Source of the DNA: an uncultured Duncaniella sp.
GTDB lineage: Bacteria; Bacteroidota; Bacteroidia; Bacteroidales; Muribaculaceae
NCBI GenBank assembly: GCA_910577255.1
Contig: CAJTMH010000004.1
Location: forward strand, 248,001 to 312,000
DNA: 64,000 bases
Direction: 5' to 3'
Position numbers and translations under genes: made by a program
Part shown: piece after piece, positions 23,807 to 32,225 of the stretch
Numbering within the stretch: position 1 is the stretch's first letter
Layout: every line of letters begins with the position of its first letter
Notes under the pieces: model-generated
The model's input: only the letters and a program-made list of their open reading frames with translations
Told to the model about the DNA's origin: nothing
Databases searched by the model: none

Positions 23807-24820
23807 TTATTCCACAGTCCAGGTCTCGCCGGCAAGCACCATGTCGCGGAGAGAGCCGAAGTTTTTGCGGCCGCGGACATCGACAATCTGAGCCTCGATC
23901 TCTTCGTTATAGACCGGAGCGTCGACATCGCGTATCACACCAAGAGCCAGTGGCAGGTCGTGACCGTCCATCATGGCAAGCTGCTGGTGGAGGAAGTTGC
24001 TGGGAGTGTGGGAGTCATGCACAAGGACATCATCCATGGTATATCCGTCCTCGCCCACCTTCACGGCCTTGAGCAGGAATCCGTCACGCACGAGACCCAT
24101 TTCCTTGTCTTTGCCGAAGAGCATCTTCTCTCCGTCCACAAGGTGAATGGTGCGCTCGGCGCGGTGCTCACGGTCAGTGATGTAGTTGTGGATACCGTTG
24201 TTGAAGATGACGCAGTTCTGGAGCACTTCAACCACCGATGTCCCTTTATGGCGTGCGGCAGCAACAAGCACTTCCTGTGAAATCTGAAGCTCTACGTCGA
24301 TGCTGCGGGCAAAGAAGTTGCCACGTGCGCCAAACACGAGTTCAGCAGGAATGAACGGATCCTCGGTAGTGCCGTAGGGCGATGATTTCGACACGAAGCC
24401 ACGGTCGCTGGTGGGTGAATACTGACCCTTGGTCAGACCGTAGATTTTATTGTTGAAGAGGAGCATGTTGATGTCCACATTGCGGCGCACGGCATGGATG
24501 AAGTGGTTACCACCGATGGCGAGACCGTCACCGTCACCCGAAATCTGCCATACGGTCATGTCGGGACGAGCTACCTTGAAGCCTGTTGCGATAGCGGCGG
24601 CACGTCCGTGAATGGTGTGGAAACCGTAGGTGTTCATATAGTAAGGGAGACGCGAGCTACATCCGATGCCCGAGATAACGGCTGTCATGTGAGGGGGCAC
24701 CCCAACGGTGGCCATAGCCTTGTGGAGGGTGTTGAGGATGGCATGGTCGCCACAGCCGGGACACCAGCGCACTGATTGGTTGCTCTTATAGTTAGCGGGG
24801 GTATATTGAGTCTGTTCCAT
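23807..24820 (-). CDS. korB: 2-oxoacid:ferredoxin oxidoreductase, beta (thiamine diphosphate) subunit
   Basis: 337-residue catalytic beta subunit of a 2-oxoglutarate:ferredoxin oxidoreductase-type enzyme, which decarboxylates a 2-oxoacid and forms the acyl-CoA with electrons to ferredoxin. RWCPGCGDHAIL (near 19) and SGIGCSSRLP supply cluster-binding cysteines. GDGDGLAIGGNHF with NNKIYGLTKGQYSPTS is the thiamine diphosphate/Mg motif. It follows the alpha-gene stop by only 2 bases. The 2-oxoglutarate assignment rests on overall similarity to KorB; other 2-oxoacids are possible. Confidence 0.92.
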   Translation of the reverse strand: MEQTQYTPANYKSNQSVRWCPGCGDHAILNTLHKAMATVGVPPHMTAVISGIGCSSRLPYYMNTYGFHTIHGRAAAIATGFKVARPDMTVWQISGDGDGLAIGGNHFIHAVRRNVDINMLLFNNKIYGLTKGQYSPTSDRGFVSKSSPYGTTEDPFIPAELVFGARGNFFARSIDVELQISQEVLVAAARHKGTSVVEVLQNCVIFNNGIHNYITDREHRAERTIHLVDGEKMLFGKDKEMGLVRDGFLLKAVKVGEDGYTMDDVLVHDSHTPSNFLHQQLAMMDGHDLPLALGVIRDVDAPVYNEEIEAQIVDVRGRKNFGSLRDMVLAGETWTVE

Positions 24821-24822
24821 TT

Positions 24823-26673
24823 TTATTTGTCCTCCATGATTTTAGTTACACCATTGACAACCTCGCTCACAAGGAAGGGCTGACCCTGGATCTTGTTGAT
24901 GCGGGCTATCTTCACTTCAGGGAATTTGGCCTGGAGATAGTCGGCGAACATGCCGGTGTTGAGTTCGGCCACTATCACCTGCTTATAGCCACGGAGCACT
25001 TCGGCTGTGTTGGCGGGCAGCGGGTTGATGTAGTTGAAATGGGCGAACGCCACCTTCTTGCCCTGAGCGTTAAGCTCAGTGGCAGCAGTGCGGAGATGTC
25101 CGTAAGTACCGCCCCAACCTACGAGGAGGGTGTCAGCACCGTTGGGGTCAAGCACCTCAAGGGCCGGGATATCGTTGGCAATGCGGGCTATCTTCTCGCG
25201 ACGAGCCATCACCATCTTCTCATGGTTGATGGGATCGGTGGAGATTGCGCCTGTGTTGTAGTCCTTCTCCAGACCACCTACGCGGTGAGCAGCACCTTCG
25301 GTGCCGGGGATTGCCCAGTAACGCACGAGATTGTCATCCTTGCGGGTGTAGGGCTGCCAAGCTTCGCCAACCTCTGTGGGGGCGAGCAACGGAGGATGGA
25401 TTTCGGGGAGGTCGGAAGCCTCGGGCACACGCCATGCGCTCGAACCGTTGCCGATGAAAGCGTCGGTGAGGAGGATGACGGGAGTCATGTGCTCCATGGC
25501 TATACGTGATGCCTCAAAGGCCATGGTGAAGCAGTCGGTCGGAGTAGATGCAGCCACCACAGCTATCGGCGACTCACCGTTACGGCCATAGAGAGCCTGC
25601 ATAAGGTCAGTCTGTTCAGTCTTGGTAGGCAGACCGGTTGACGGACCACCGCGCTGCACGTCGACAATCACCAGAGGAAGCTCAGCTATCACCGCCAGAC
25701 CGATACCTTCGCTCTTGAGAGCGAGGCCGGGACCGGAAGTAGATGTCACGGCGAGATGGCCGGCAAACGATGCGCCGATGGCCGAACATACGCCCGCGAT
25801 CTCATCCTCCATCTGCACGGCCTTCACGCCGAGATCCTTGCGCTTGGCAAGTTCCTGGAGGATATCGGTGGCAGGAGTGATGGGGTAGCTGCCGAGGAAG
25901 AGCGGGCGGCCGCTCTTCTCAGATGCTGCGATAAAGCCCCATGCGGTGGCGGTGTTGCCGTTGATGTCGGTGTAGACACCGGGGACGGCAGCCTCGGTCT
26001 CTATGCGGTAAGTGTTTACCGAAGCATGTATGTTGTTGCCATAGTTGTAGCCGGCCTCGATAACCTTAGCGTTGGCCTCGAAGATGGCGGGTTTCTTGGC
26101 AAATTTTCCCTTAAGCATGCGGAGAGCACCTTCGAGGGGACGGTCAAAGAGCCAGCACACAAGGCCGAGAGCGAAGATGTTGCGGCACTTGAGCACGCTC
26201 TTGTTGTCGAGACCCGAATCGGCGAGAGCAGCCTTGGTCATGGAGGTCACCGGGACTTCCACCACCTGGGCGTTGATGTTAAGCTCCTTGAAGGGGTCGT
26301 CGGTGACGAAGAGGGCCTTCTTGAGATCCGACTCCTTGAATGAGTCGATATCGACGATGGCCACGCCGCCAGGTTTGAGGAACTTGACGTTCTGCTTGAG
26401 GGCTGCGGGATTCATCGCGATGAGCACATCGCAGAGGTCGCCGGGGGTATGCACGTCGACACCCACGCTTACCTGAAATCCTGACACACCGCTAAGCGAA
26501 CCCTGGGGTGCGCGTACTTCGGCGGGATAATCGGGGAAGGTTGATACCTTGTTGCCCAGTCCGGCCGACACATTGGTGAAGATGTTACCGGCAAGCTGCA
26601 TGCCGTCACCGGAGTCACCGGAGAAACGCACTACAACCTTGTCGAGAGTCTTGACATTCGTCTTGTCTAACAT
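24823..26673 (-). CDS. korA: 2-oxoacid:acceptor oxidoreductase, fused gamma-alpha subunit
   Basis: 616-residue subunit in which the gamma domain (about 1-190, beginning VVRFSGDSGDGMQLAGNIF) is fused to the alpha pyrimidine-binding domain (from about 230, with GSYPITPATDILQELAKRKD and SVQMEDEIAG-like AVQMEDEIAGVCSAIGASFA) and the C-terminal transketolase-like domain (LLVGWGGTYGHLRTA). This fusion is typical of Bacteroidetes KorA. Together with korB it forms the anaerobic route between 2-oxoglutarate and succinyl-CoA. No promoter is obvious between it and pyrC (76 bases), so co-transcription is possible. Confidence 0.92.
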   Translation of the reverse strand: MLDKTNVKTLDKVVVRFSGDSGDGMQLAGNIFTNVSAGLGNKVSTFPDYPAEVRAPQGSLSGVSGFQVSVGVDVHTPGDLCDVLIAMNPAALKQNVKFLKPGGVAIVDIDSFKESDLKKALFVTDDPFKELNINAQVVEVPVTSMTKAALADSGLDNKSVLKCRNIFALGLVCWLFDRPLEGALRMLKGKFAKKPAIFEANAKVIEAGYNYGNNIHASVNTYRIETEAAVPGVYTDINGNTATAWGFIAASEKSGRPLFLGSYPITPATDILQELAKRKDLGVKAVQMEDEIAGVCSAIGASFAGHLAVTSTSGPGLALKSEGIGLAVIAELPLVIVDVQRGGPSTGLPTKTEQTDLMQALYGRNGESPIAVVAASTPTDCFTMAFEASRIAMEHMTPVILLTDAFIGNGSSAWRVPEASDLPEIHPPLLAPTEVGEAWQPYTRKDDNLVRYWAIPGTEGAAHRVGGLEKDYNTGAISTDPINHEKMVMARREKIARIANDIPALEVLDPNGADTLLVGWGGTYGHLRTAATELNAQGKKVAFAHFNYINPLPANTAEVLRGYKQVIVAELNTGMFADYLQAKFPEVKIARINKIQGQPFLVSEVVNGVTKIMEDK

Positions 26674-26749
26674 AAGCGTTATTTTTTAGTACTATGAACT
26701 TGATTTAAGGTTAAATCCAGTCCGAAAAGGTGATATAAGATGTGTTATT

Positions 26750-28174
26750 TTATGGTTGAACGTGATTGGTAAACCGCAGCGGCATCGATGATGATTCCAT
26801 GAACTTGCCGTCGCGGTAGGCTACCGAGCCACTCACCATGGTGAGAAGCGGAGCATCGGCCAGAGCGCGTCCGGCCAGAGGGGTCCATCCGCAGCGCCCT
26901 ATGGCATCGTCATCGGTGATGCGTCGCGGAGGAATCCAGGGGGTCTCCGGGTCATCCAGCCTGGCACCCGGAGCACCCAGCACCACAAGGTCGGCGTAGT
27001 AACCGGGGCGAATGAATCCACGGCGCTCTATACCGAAGATGCGCGCCGGCGCATGACACATCAGCTCCACCACGTCGGCCGGTGTGAGGTCGTCGCAGGA
27101 GGGGTCATTGCGCATCAGGTCAAGCATGGCAGCGAGTGAGAATTGTATCATCGGCATCCCCGAAGCCGCAGTCAGGGCATCACCCTCTTTCTGCGACAGC
27201 AGATGCGGTGCATGATCTGTCGCGATGGTGTCGATGACACCCCGGTGGAGTTCACGCAACAAGGCGATGCGGTCAGAGGGCTCCTTGATGGCAGGATTGC
27301 ACTTCACCCTGGCACCCAAAGTGAGGAAATCATTGCGGTCAAACATCAGATACTGCGGACAGGTCTCAGCCGTCACCTTGACGCCGCGCCCTTTGGCATC
27401 GGCAATGAGACGGAGCTCGTCGGCTGTCGAGATGTGACACACGTGGAGCCTCGCTCCCGAATTCTCGGCAAGCGAGATGGCATGTGCAGTGGCCCTCACA
27501 CATGCTTCGCGGGGACGGACATCGGGATGACGCTCCACAGCGATGGAGCCATCCGGACTTTCGGCCTTAAGCCGCTCGCGGGCAGCGCGTATCACCTCCT
27601 CGTCCTCGGCATGCACGGCAATCAGTGCCGGCACTTTGCCGAATATCTGCGAGAGTGTCGACTCACTGTCCACAAGCATATTGCCGGTGGACGAGCCGAG
27701 GAAGAGCTTCACGCCGGCCACCTTAGAGTAGTCGGCATCCAGCAGTTCCTTTATATTATCATTGGTGGCACCCAGAAAGAAGCCGTAATTGGCCACCGAC
27801 ACTTGCGCGGCGCGGTCCATCTTGGCTGCCACAGCCTCCATAGATGTTGTGGCAGGACGTGTGTTGGGCATATCAATAAACGAAGTCACACCCCCGGCCA
27901 CTGCCGCGCGCGACTCCGTGGCCATGTCGGCCTTCTCAGTGAGACCCGGATCGCGAAAATGCACATGCGTGTCTATGACGCCGGGAATCACCCATTTGCC
28001 CCTGCAGTCAATAGCCTCGTCGGCCTCTTCGACAAGCTTGCCGAGGGCCTCAGGCGACGACAATTCGTCCATCTCGCCCACTGATTTGATGAGCTGCCCT
28101 TCGGTGAGGATGTAGCCGAAAATCACGGCACCCTCGTTGATGACTGTCGCGTTATAGAACAGGGTCTTGGTCAT
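26750..28174 (-). CDS. pyrC: Dihydroorotase
   Basis: 474-residue metal-dependent hydrolase of the amidohydrolase fold, which closes carbamoyl-aspartate to dihydroorotate in pyrimidine synthesis. Visible: GVIDTHVHFRDPGLTEKADM (metal His pair and substrate Arg), FIDMPNTRP, GVKLFLGSSTGN, the His in RLHVCHISTADE and the catalytic Asp in TIATDHAPH. Length fits type I bacterial dihydroorotase (about 430-450) with a small extension. It follows the GT2 gene by 66 bases on the same strand. Confidence 0.94.
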   Translation of the reverse strand: MTKTLFYNATVINEGAVIFGYILTEGQLIKSVGEMDELSSPEALGKLVEEADEAIDCRGKWVIPGVIDTHVHFRDPGLTEKADMATESRAAVAGGVTSFIDMPNTRPATTSMEAVAAKMDRAAQVSVANYGFFLGATNDNIKELLDADYSKVAGVKLFLGSSTGNMLVDSESTLSQIFGKVPALIAVHAEDEEVIRAARERLKAESPDGSIAVERHPDVRPREACVRATAHAISLAENSGARLHVCHISTADELRLIADAKGRGVKVTAETCPQYLMFDRNDFLTLGARVKCNPAIKEPSDRIALLRELHRGVIDTIATDHAPHLLSQKEGDALTAASGMPMIQFSLAAMLDLMRNDPSCDDLTPADVVELMCHAPARIFGIERRGFIRPGYYADLVVLGAPGARLDDPETPWIPPRRITDDDAIGRCGWTPLAGRALADAPLLTMVSGSVAYRDGKFMESSSMPLRFTNHVQP

Positions 28175-28240
28175 AGGCGCATGTTGATGTGGTGAATGGG
28201 AGGAAGCTGTCGGGGGGAGATACGTTAAGCTTTAAGTGTG

Positions 28241-29008
28241 TCACTTACGGCTGTAATCGGGATAGCGGGTGAAGAAACTCGACCATTTGAGGCGGAGCAC
28301 ACCGAAAAATCCCTCGCTGAAGATACCCGAGCTCATCTTAGAGGTGCCGAGCACGCGATTGACAAAGATGATGGGAACCTCCACTATGCGGAAACCGTAT
28401 TTATGGGCCAGGAATTTCATTTCAATCTGGAAAGCATAACCCTTGAAACGGATGGAGTCAAGCGGGAGCGCTTCGAGCACGCGGCGACGGTAGCACACAA
28501 ATCCGGCGGTGGCATCGTTGATGCGCATGCCTGTCACTATCCTCACATAACGAGAGGCGTAGAACGACATCAGCACACGGCCCATGGGCCAGTTCACCAC
28601 ATTCACCCCTGTGACATAGCGCGACCCCACGGCTACATCAGCACCATCCTTGGCGCATGCGTCGTAGAGTTTCAGAAGGTCGGCGGGATTGTGCGAGAAG
28701 TCGGCGTCCATCTCGAAGATGTACTCATAGCCATGCTCGAGTGCCCACTTGAAACCGGCTATGTAAGCCGTCCCGAGCCCGAGCTTTCCTTTGCGTTCAA
28801 GCAGATGCAGATGCCCCTGACGGTCAGCCTGTAGAGCCTTGACTATCGAGGCGGTACCGTCGGGCGAATTATCATCGATGATGAGGATGTCGAATTTCCG
28901 GGGCAGTGTAAAAACCGCCTCGATGATTGCCGCCACATTCTCCTTCTCGTTGTAAGTAGGGATAATGACTATGCTATCAACGCTTTTTGCATCTGACTGC
29001 ATTTCCAT
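28241..29008 (-). CDS. Polyprenol monophosphomannose synthase-like GT2 glycosyltransferase
   Basis: 255-residue GT2 enzyme of the Dpm1 type, which transfers mannose (or another sugar) from GDP to a polyprenyl phosphate. It shows VIIPTYNEKENVAAII, IDDNSPDGT, MDADFSHNPADL (the DxD-like catalytic Asp pair) and GSRYVTGVNVVNW. There are no C-terminal membrane helices, as in the short Dpm1 form. It has its own promoter (29023-29054) and leads into pyrC. The sugar donor is inferred. Confidence 0.9.
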   Translation of the reverse strand: MEMQSDAKSVDSIVIIPTYNEKENVAAIIEAVFTLPRKFDILIIDDNSPDGTASIVKALQADRQGHLHLLERKGKLGLGTAYIAGFKWALEHGYEYIFEMDADFSHNPADLLKLYDACAKDGADVAVGSRYVTGVNVVNWPMGRVLMSFYASRYVRIVTGMRINDATAGFVCYRRRVLEALPLDSIRFKGYAFQIEMKFLAHKYGFRIVEVPIIFVNRVLGTSKMSSGIFSEGFFGVLRLKWSSFFTRYPDYSRK

Positions 29009-29022
29009 GAACTTAATTTTTG

Positions 29023-29054
29023 CAAAATTAGTGAATAAACTTTGTCTTCAACAA
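29023..29054 (-). promoter_or_regulatory. Promoter of the Dpm1-like gene
   Basis: Minus strand: TTG 29054-29052, a 21-base spacer, TAATTTTG 29030-29023, 14 bases before the ATG. Confidence 0.7.
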
Positions 29055-29154
29055 ATTTTCCGATGAAAAAAACATTCATTTTACCCAAATTAATGACAAA
29101 TCCGTCATAGTACCTCACCAATCCCCCCAATCAATCCCTCACTTCACGCATCAC

Positions 29155-29204
29155 AAAAAATCCGGCCTGACACCCTCCATTCAAATCGGGCGACAGGCCG
29201 GATT
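29155..29204 (-). terminator. Terminator of the second LruC lipoprotein gene
   Basis: Perfect 11-bp arms (29159-29169 / 29194-29204) followed on the minus strand by six T. Confidence 0.8.
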
Positions 29205-29226
29205 GCCTTTAAGCCGGCGCTATTTT

Positions 29227-31389
29227 TCAGTCGATTCGTTTATACACATAATCAGGATTCTCAATATGGTTTACCCAGTCGGCATTCTCACCGGGATTAC
29301 CGCTCCAGTTCTTAAACCGCGAATAGGCATCGATGATATGCCGTCTTTCCACAGGCCAGCACCAACCTGTCGGCAGCAGCAACATCTGGGGCGCCCGCAG
29401 AGTCTTGTCGCCCGACGTCTCAGTCCCTATCCATGTCCCCTCGTCCCGGCCATCGGGATGTTCGGTATGGAAATAGAGCCTATCTTTTATATCCGTGATG
29501 CTGCTCTCGGGGTCCACCTCATACGTGTAGGTAGCCACATTCGAGAAGTCAATGTCGGGACTGCCTCCGCCCACACCGGCCACCACACCTCTCGGCATGT
29601 TGAGCATATCGTGAATCTCACCTATAAGCTGCGAGTCGGCCGTACCGCCGAAATACACAAAACTGGTCAGTGTGCCTCCGCAAGCCAGCGGCTTTATGGC
29701 GAGTTCGTTAGTGCCACCCACATGCGAGAGTTTCAGGATTATGTCATTGAAATCATAATCGTCAAAACTTCCGTAATCCTCGCAGGCCACAATCCATTCC
29801 TTAGGTTGGGCAAGTGGTATATCCTTGGGAGTAAGGTCAACCTCCGGCGGCCACGTGTTATGGATTCTGAACACCAGGTCATTGAGGTCATTGTCACCTC
29901 CACCCTCCTCGAAGCCGACGTAATTGCTGCCGTTATACCGGTATTTCGCGGCGAAAATGCTGTGGTTTGACGGATCCTCATCGGGAGTATACTCACTCAT
30001 GGTGTGGATATGGTAGTGAAACAGGTAATAGTTCAGCTTGGCATTACCGAGATAAAACTTCTCCTTGTTATCCATACTGCCATAGAAAAATCCGATTCTC
30101 GTTCCGGCCGGGAAATCATACGAGCTGTCACCCTTGCCGTCCTCTCCGAAATAGACGAGTTTGATGCTCGTGCTGCGTATTATCGAGGGCCTGAAATACT
30201 TGATATTTGTCGAAATAGTCTTGGCATGACTGCTCACGAGATTTTCCCACTCATCCTTGATGACGTGGTCCCCTTCATGCTGCTGATTGGGATTATACAC
30301 ATCCGGGTGCTGCGACCAGTTGGCGCAATACCTGTATTCCATCAGACCATTGTTGCCCGATATGCTGTGTTCTGGATCTATACTGTTTCGGCGGAACACC
30401 ACATACTTCGGCACCTCGTCGAAAAATTTCTTCGGATCGGCGTAAAGCTCCGCCTCATCCTCCGGATCGTAGTAGTAATACCCCCAGTACATCTCTCCCT
30501 CGGTGGTGCGCCACATCATGTCGAGCGTCACCGGTCCGTCCGAGCGCACAGTCATCGTCACATCGGGGTCAAGTATCCTGTCCTTGAAATAGTAGCGGGT
30601 GATATTATCCTCCCCACCATATATATTCATGTCCGACTGGTTGCCGAATATACCTCGTTCCTCCTCGCCGTCCACATTAATATATGAGTACACGATTGGG
30701 ATGATGTCGAGATTGGTGAACTCAGGTGTCTTTTGCGAAAAATCAAAATTATTAAGCGCATACAGATTAGGGATAGGCATTTCCACCTTGCTGTCCACCG
30801 GATCAACCTCTTGGTTTCCCAATTCGGTCAACAGGGCTTCCCAAGTCTTGTTCTGACCAACATATGGTTTCATCTTGGCAAGATTATTGTCAGTTACGCG
30901 CATCACCGAATAGTCAAGCGCTTCCGCTGTCACCTGACACTCGCCTGCTCGCGAGCGCGTGTCAGAAATCCTTATCTTACCGTTTTCGTTATAGGCCAGG
31001 CCACTCCACACCGTCGTGCCATCATCATCGGTTATCTTGACATACACACGCTCGGTGCCCGGCTCAACATCGAAGCACACATTGCCGACTCCTCCGCTCA
31101 TATTTGTCCGGGCCAGGATCTGGCTACCTGGAGCCATAGGCGCGTCGGTGTAGAAAGTGGCGACACCCCCAGGCCGGCCCGACAGGTTGATTTCGGCCTC
31201 CACCTGGCTGGACATACTCCACGAATGCTTATCGGCCGGTACACCAAATTGCTTGATGAATCCTCGCAGATAAAGCTCCTCTTGGGAAATTTCAGGCGCA
31301 TTCTCGACACACGATATAAGCCCGGAAAAACCCAAAGCTAATGATAGCGCCAGAAGAATTCTCCTCCGGCTTATTACCTTAGGCAGCAT
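29227..31389 (-). CDS. LruC domain-containing lipoprotein
   Basis: 720-residue exported lipoprotein, paralogue of the protein at 2326-4632. The signal runs to GFSGLISC, with Cys near 27. Next comes ISQEELYLRGFIKQFG, almost the same as in the paralogue. An Asp-rich segment ('VGFEEGGGDNDLNDLVF') near 485 precedes the LruC core WIVACEDYGSFDDYDFNDII (near 530), and the C-terminus has WPVERRHIIDAYSRF. Acidic Asp/Asn loops suggest calcium binding. Role unknown; probably on the cell surface. It has its own promoter (31519-31550) and terminator. Confidence 0.85.
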   Translation of the reverse strand: MLPKVISRRRILLALSLALGFSGLISCVENAPEISQEELYLRGFIKQFGVPADKHSWSMSSQVEAEINLSGRPGGVATFYTDAPMAPGSQILARTNMSGGVGNVCFDVEPGTERVYVKITDDDGTTVWSGLAYNENGKIRISDTRSRAGECQVTAEALDYSVMRVTDNNLAKMKPYVGQNKTWEALLTELGNQEVDPVDSKVEMPIPNLYALNNFDFSQKTPEFTNLDIIPIVYSYINVDGEEERGIFGNQSDMNIYGGEDNITRYYFKDRILDPDVTMTVRSDGPVTLDMMWRTTEGEMYWGYYYYDPEDEAELYADPKKFFDEVPKYVVFRRNSIDPEHSISGNNGLMEYRYCANWSQHPDVYNPNQQHEGDHVIKDEWENLVSSHAKTISTNIKYFRPSIIRSTSIKLVYFGEDGKGDSSYDFPAGTRIGFFYGSMDNKEKFYLGNAKLNYYLFHYHIHTMSEYTPDEDPSNHSIFAAKYRYNGSNYVGFEEGGGDNDLNDLVFRIHNTWPPEVDLTPKDIPLAQPKEWIVACEDYGSFDDYDFNDIILKLSHVGGTNELAIKPLACGGTLTSFVYFGGTADSQLIGEIHDMLNMPRGVVAGVGGGSPDIDFSNVATYTYEVDPESSITDIKDRLYFHTEHPDGRDEGTWIGTETSGDKTLRAPQMLLLPTGWCWPVERRHIIDAYSRFKNWSGNPGENADWVNHIENPDYVYKRID

Positions 31390-31518
31390 AATGTTTCAAT
31401 GTGTTTATTAATTTGGCAATTTTCATGATTAACAATATGTTAGGTCAGGAAAAATTACTTTTATATGAAGATAATGTGAATTTCTATGTCGGTTTGTCCA
31501 CACATTTGGTATGTATCA

Positions 31519-31550
31519 CAAAAGTACACACTCCACATACCCTTCTACAA
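31519..31550 (-). promoter_or_regulatory. Promoter of the second LruC lipoprotein gene
   Basis: Minus strand: TTG 31550-31548, a 21-base spacer, TACTTTTG 31526-31519; leader about 120 bases. Confidence 0.75.
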
Positions 31551-31887
31551 CTTTAATTATATCATTTTCTTTGCAATAACATCTCTTATCATATAAATTC
31601 GACTAAAATCCTTGTTATTCACCATGAATTTACGGTGAGCATTTTGCGTTCCACCACAATCCCACAGCATATACATCAAATAGGGCCGACAGCTCCGGAA
31701 ACGACCTGACCATTTTTCACCCGGGCCATACCTTATGGTATAATATAATGTGGGTAACCTTCTCTATTCCCTTCGACAAAACATCCAAAATTTCGTCCGT
31801 TTTTCATTTTCTTAACCATGCAATCCCCTGACGTCCTGTGGTAAATCATTTTGTCAAGCCTATTATGGTTAAATAAAGTTAATTCGT

Positions 31888-31919
31888 TTGGATGGGGGGC
31901 TAATTTTATCCTACATTTG
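31888..31919 (+). promoter_or_regulatory. Promoter of the frameshifted secreted-protein gene
   Basis: TTG 31888-31890, a 21-base spacer, TACATTTG 31912-31919; predicted start near 31926, leaving a leader of about 300 bases. Confidence 0.75.
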
Positions 31920-32087
31920 CAGTGTTATTTCAAATTCCAACTTTGACCACCGATTTGGTGCGTTTATGTTAGAAAGAGGCACAATTTCTTGACACTTTGT
32001 TAATTTAACAACTCGTTTTAACACTAATTAACAAATCCATTCATCTCCTCATACGCTTCACCCCACAATAGAAGCACTCCTGTTAAG

Positions 32088-32124
32088 GTCCGTCGGTAAA
32101 AATTGCATTTTTCACCGGGCGGTC
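32088..32124 (+). promoter_or_regulatory. Leader hairpin
   Basis: A G/C-rich lower stem and an A5/T5 upper stem around a TTGCA loop (about 32090-32102 / 32108-32122, one bulge) within the long leader, about 100 bases before the ATG. Possible attenuator or RNA switch element. Confidence 0.35.
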
Positions 32125-32225
32125 TTTAGTTAATTCTACATCGAGCCGATTCTTAGGTGACGGCAGCGTCCGCACCTTCTATCAAGCATATAATAAATCC
32201 TATCACATATCACTTTTTTACACAA

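Larger units (their letters stand above)
31390..32225. other. 836-base divergent intergenic region
   Basis: AT-rich. It holds the minus-strand promoter of the LruC gene (31519-31550) and the plus-strand promoter (31888-31919) with a leader of about 300 bases for the frameshifted secreted-protein gene, including a hairpin at 32088-32124. The stretch 31560-31880 shows no gene I can support. Confidence 0.55.

Noticed and set aside
27143..28084. 313-codon open frame opposite pyrC
   Set aside because: Runs antisense to a clearly homologous dihydroorotase; His/Arg-rich translation without any family signature. A shadow of GC-biased codons.
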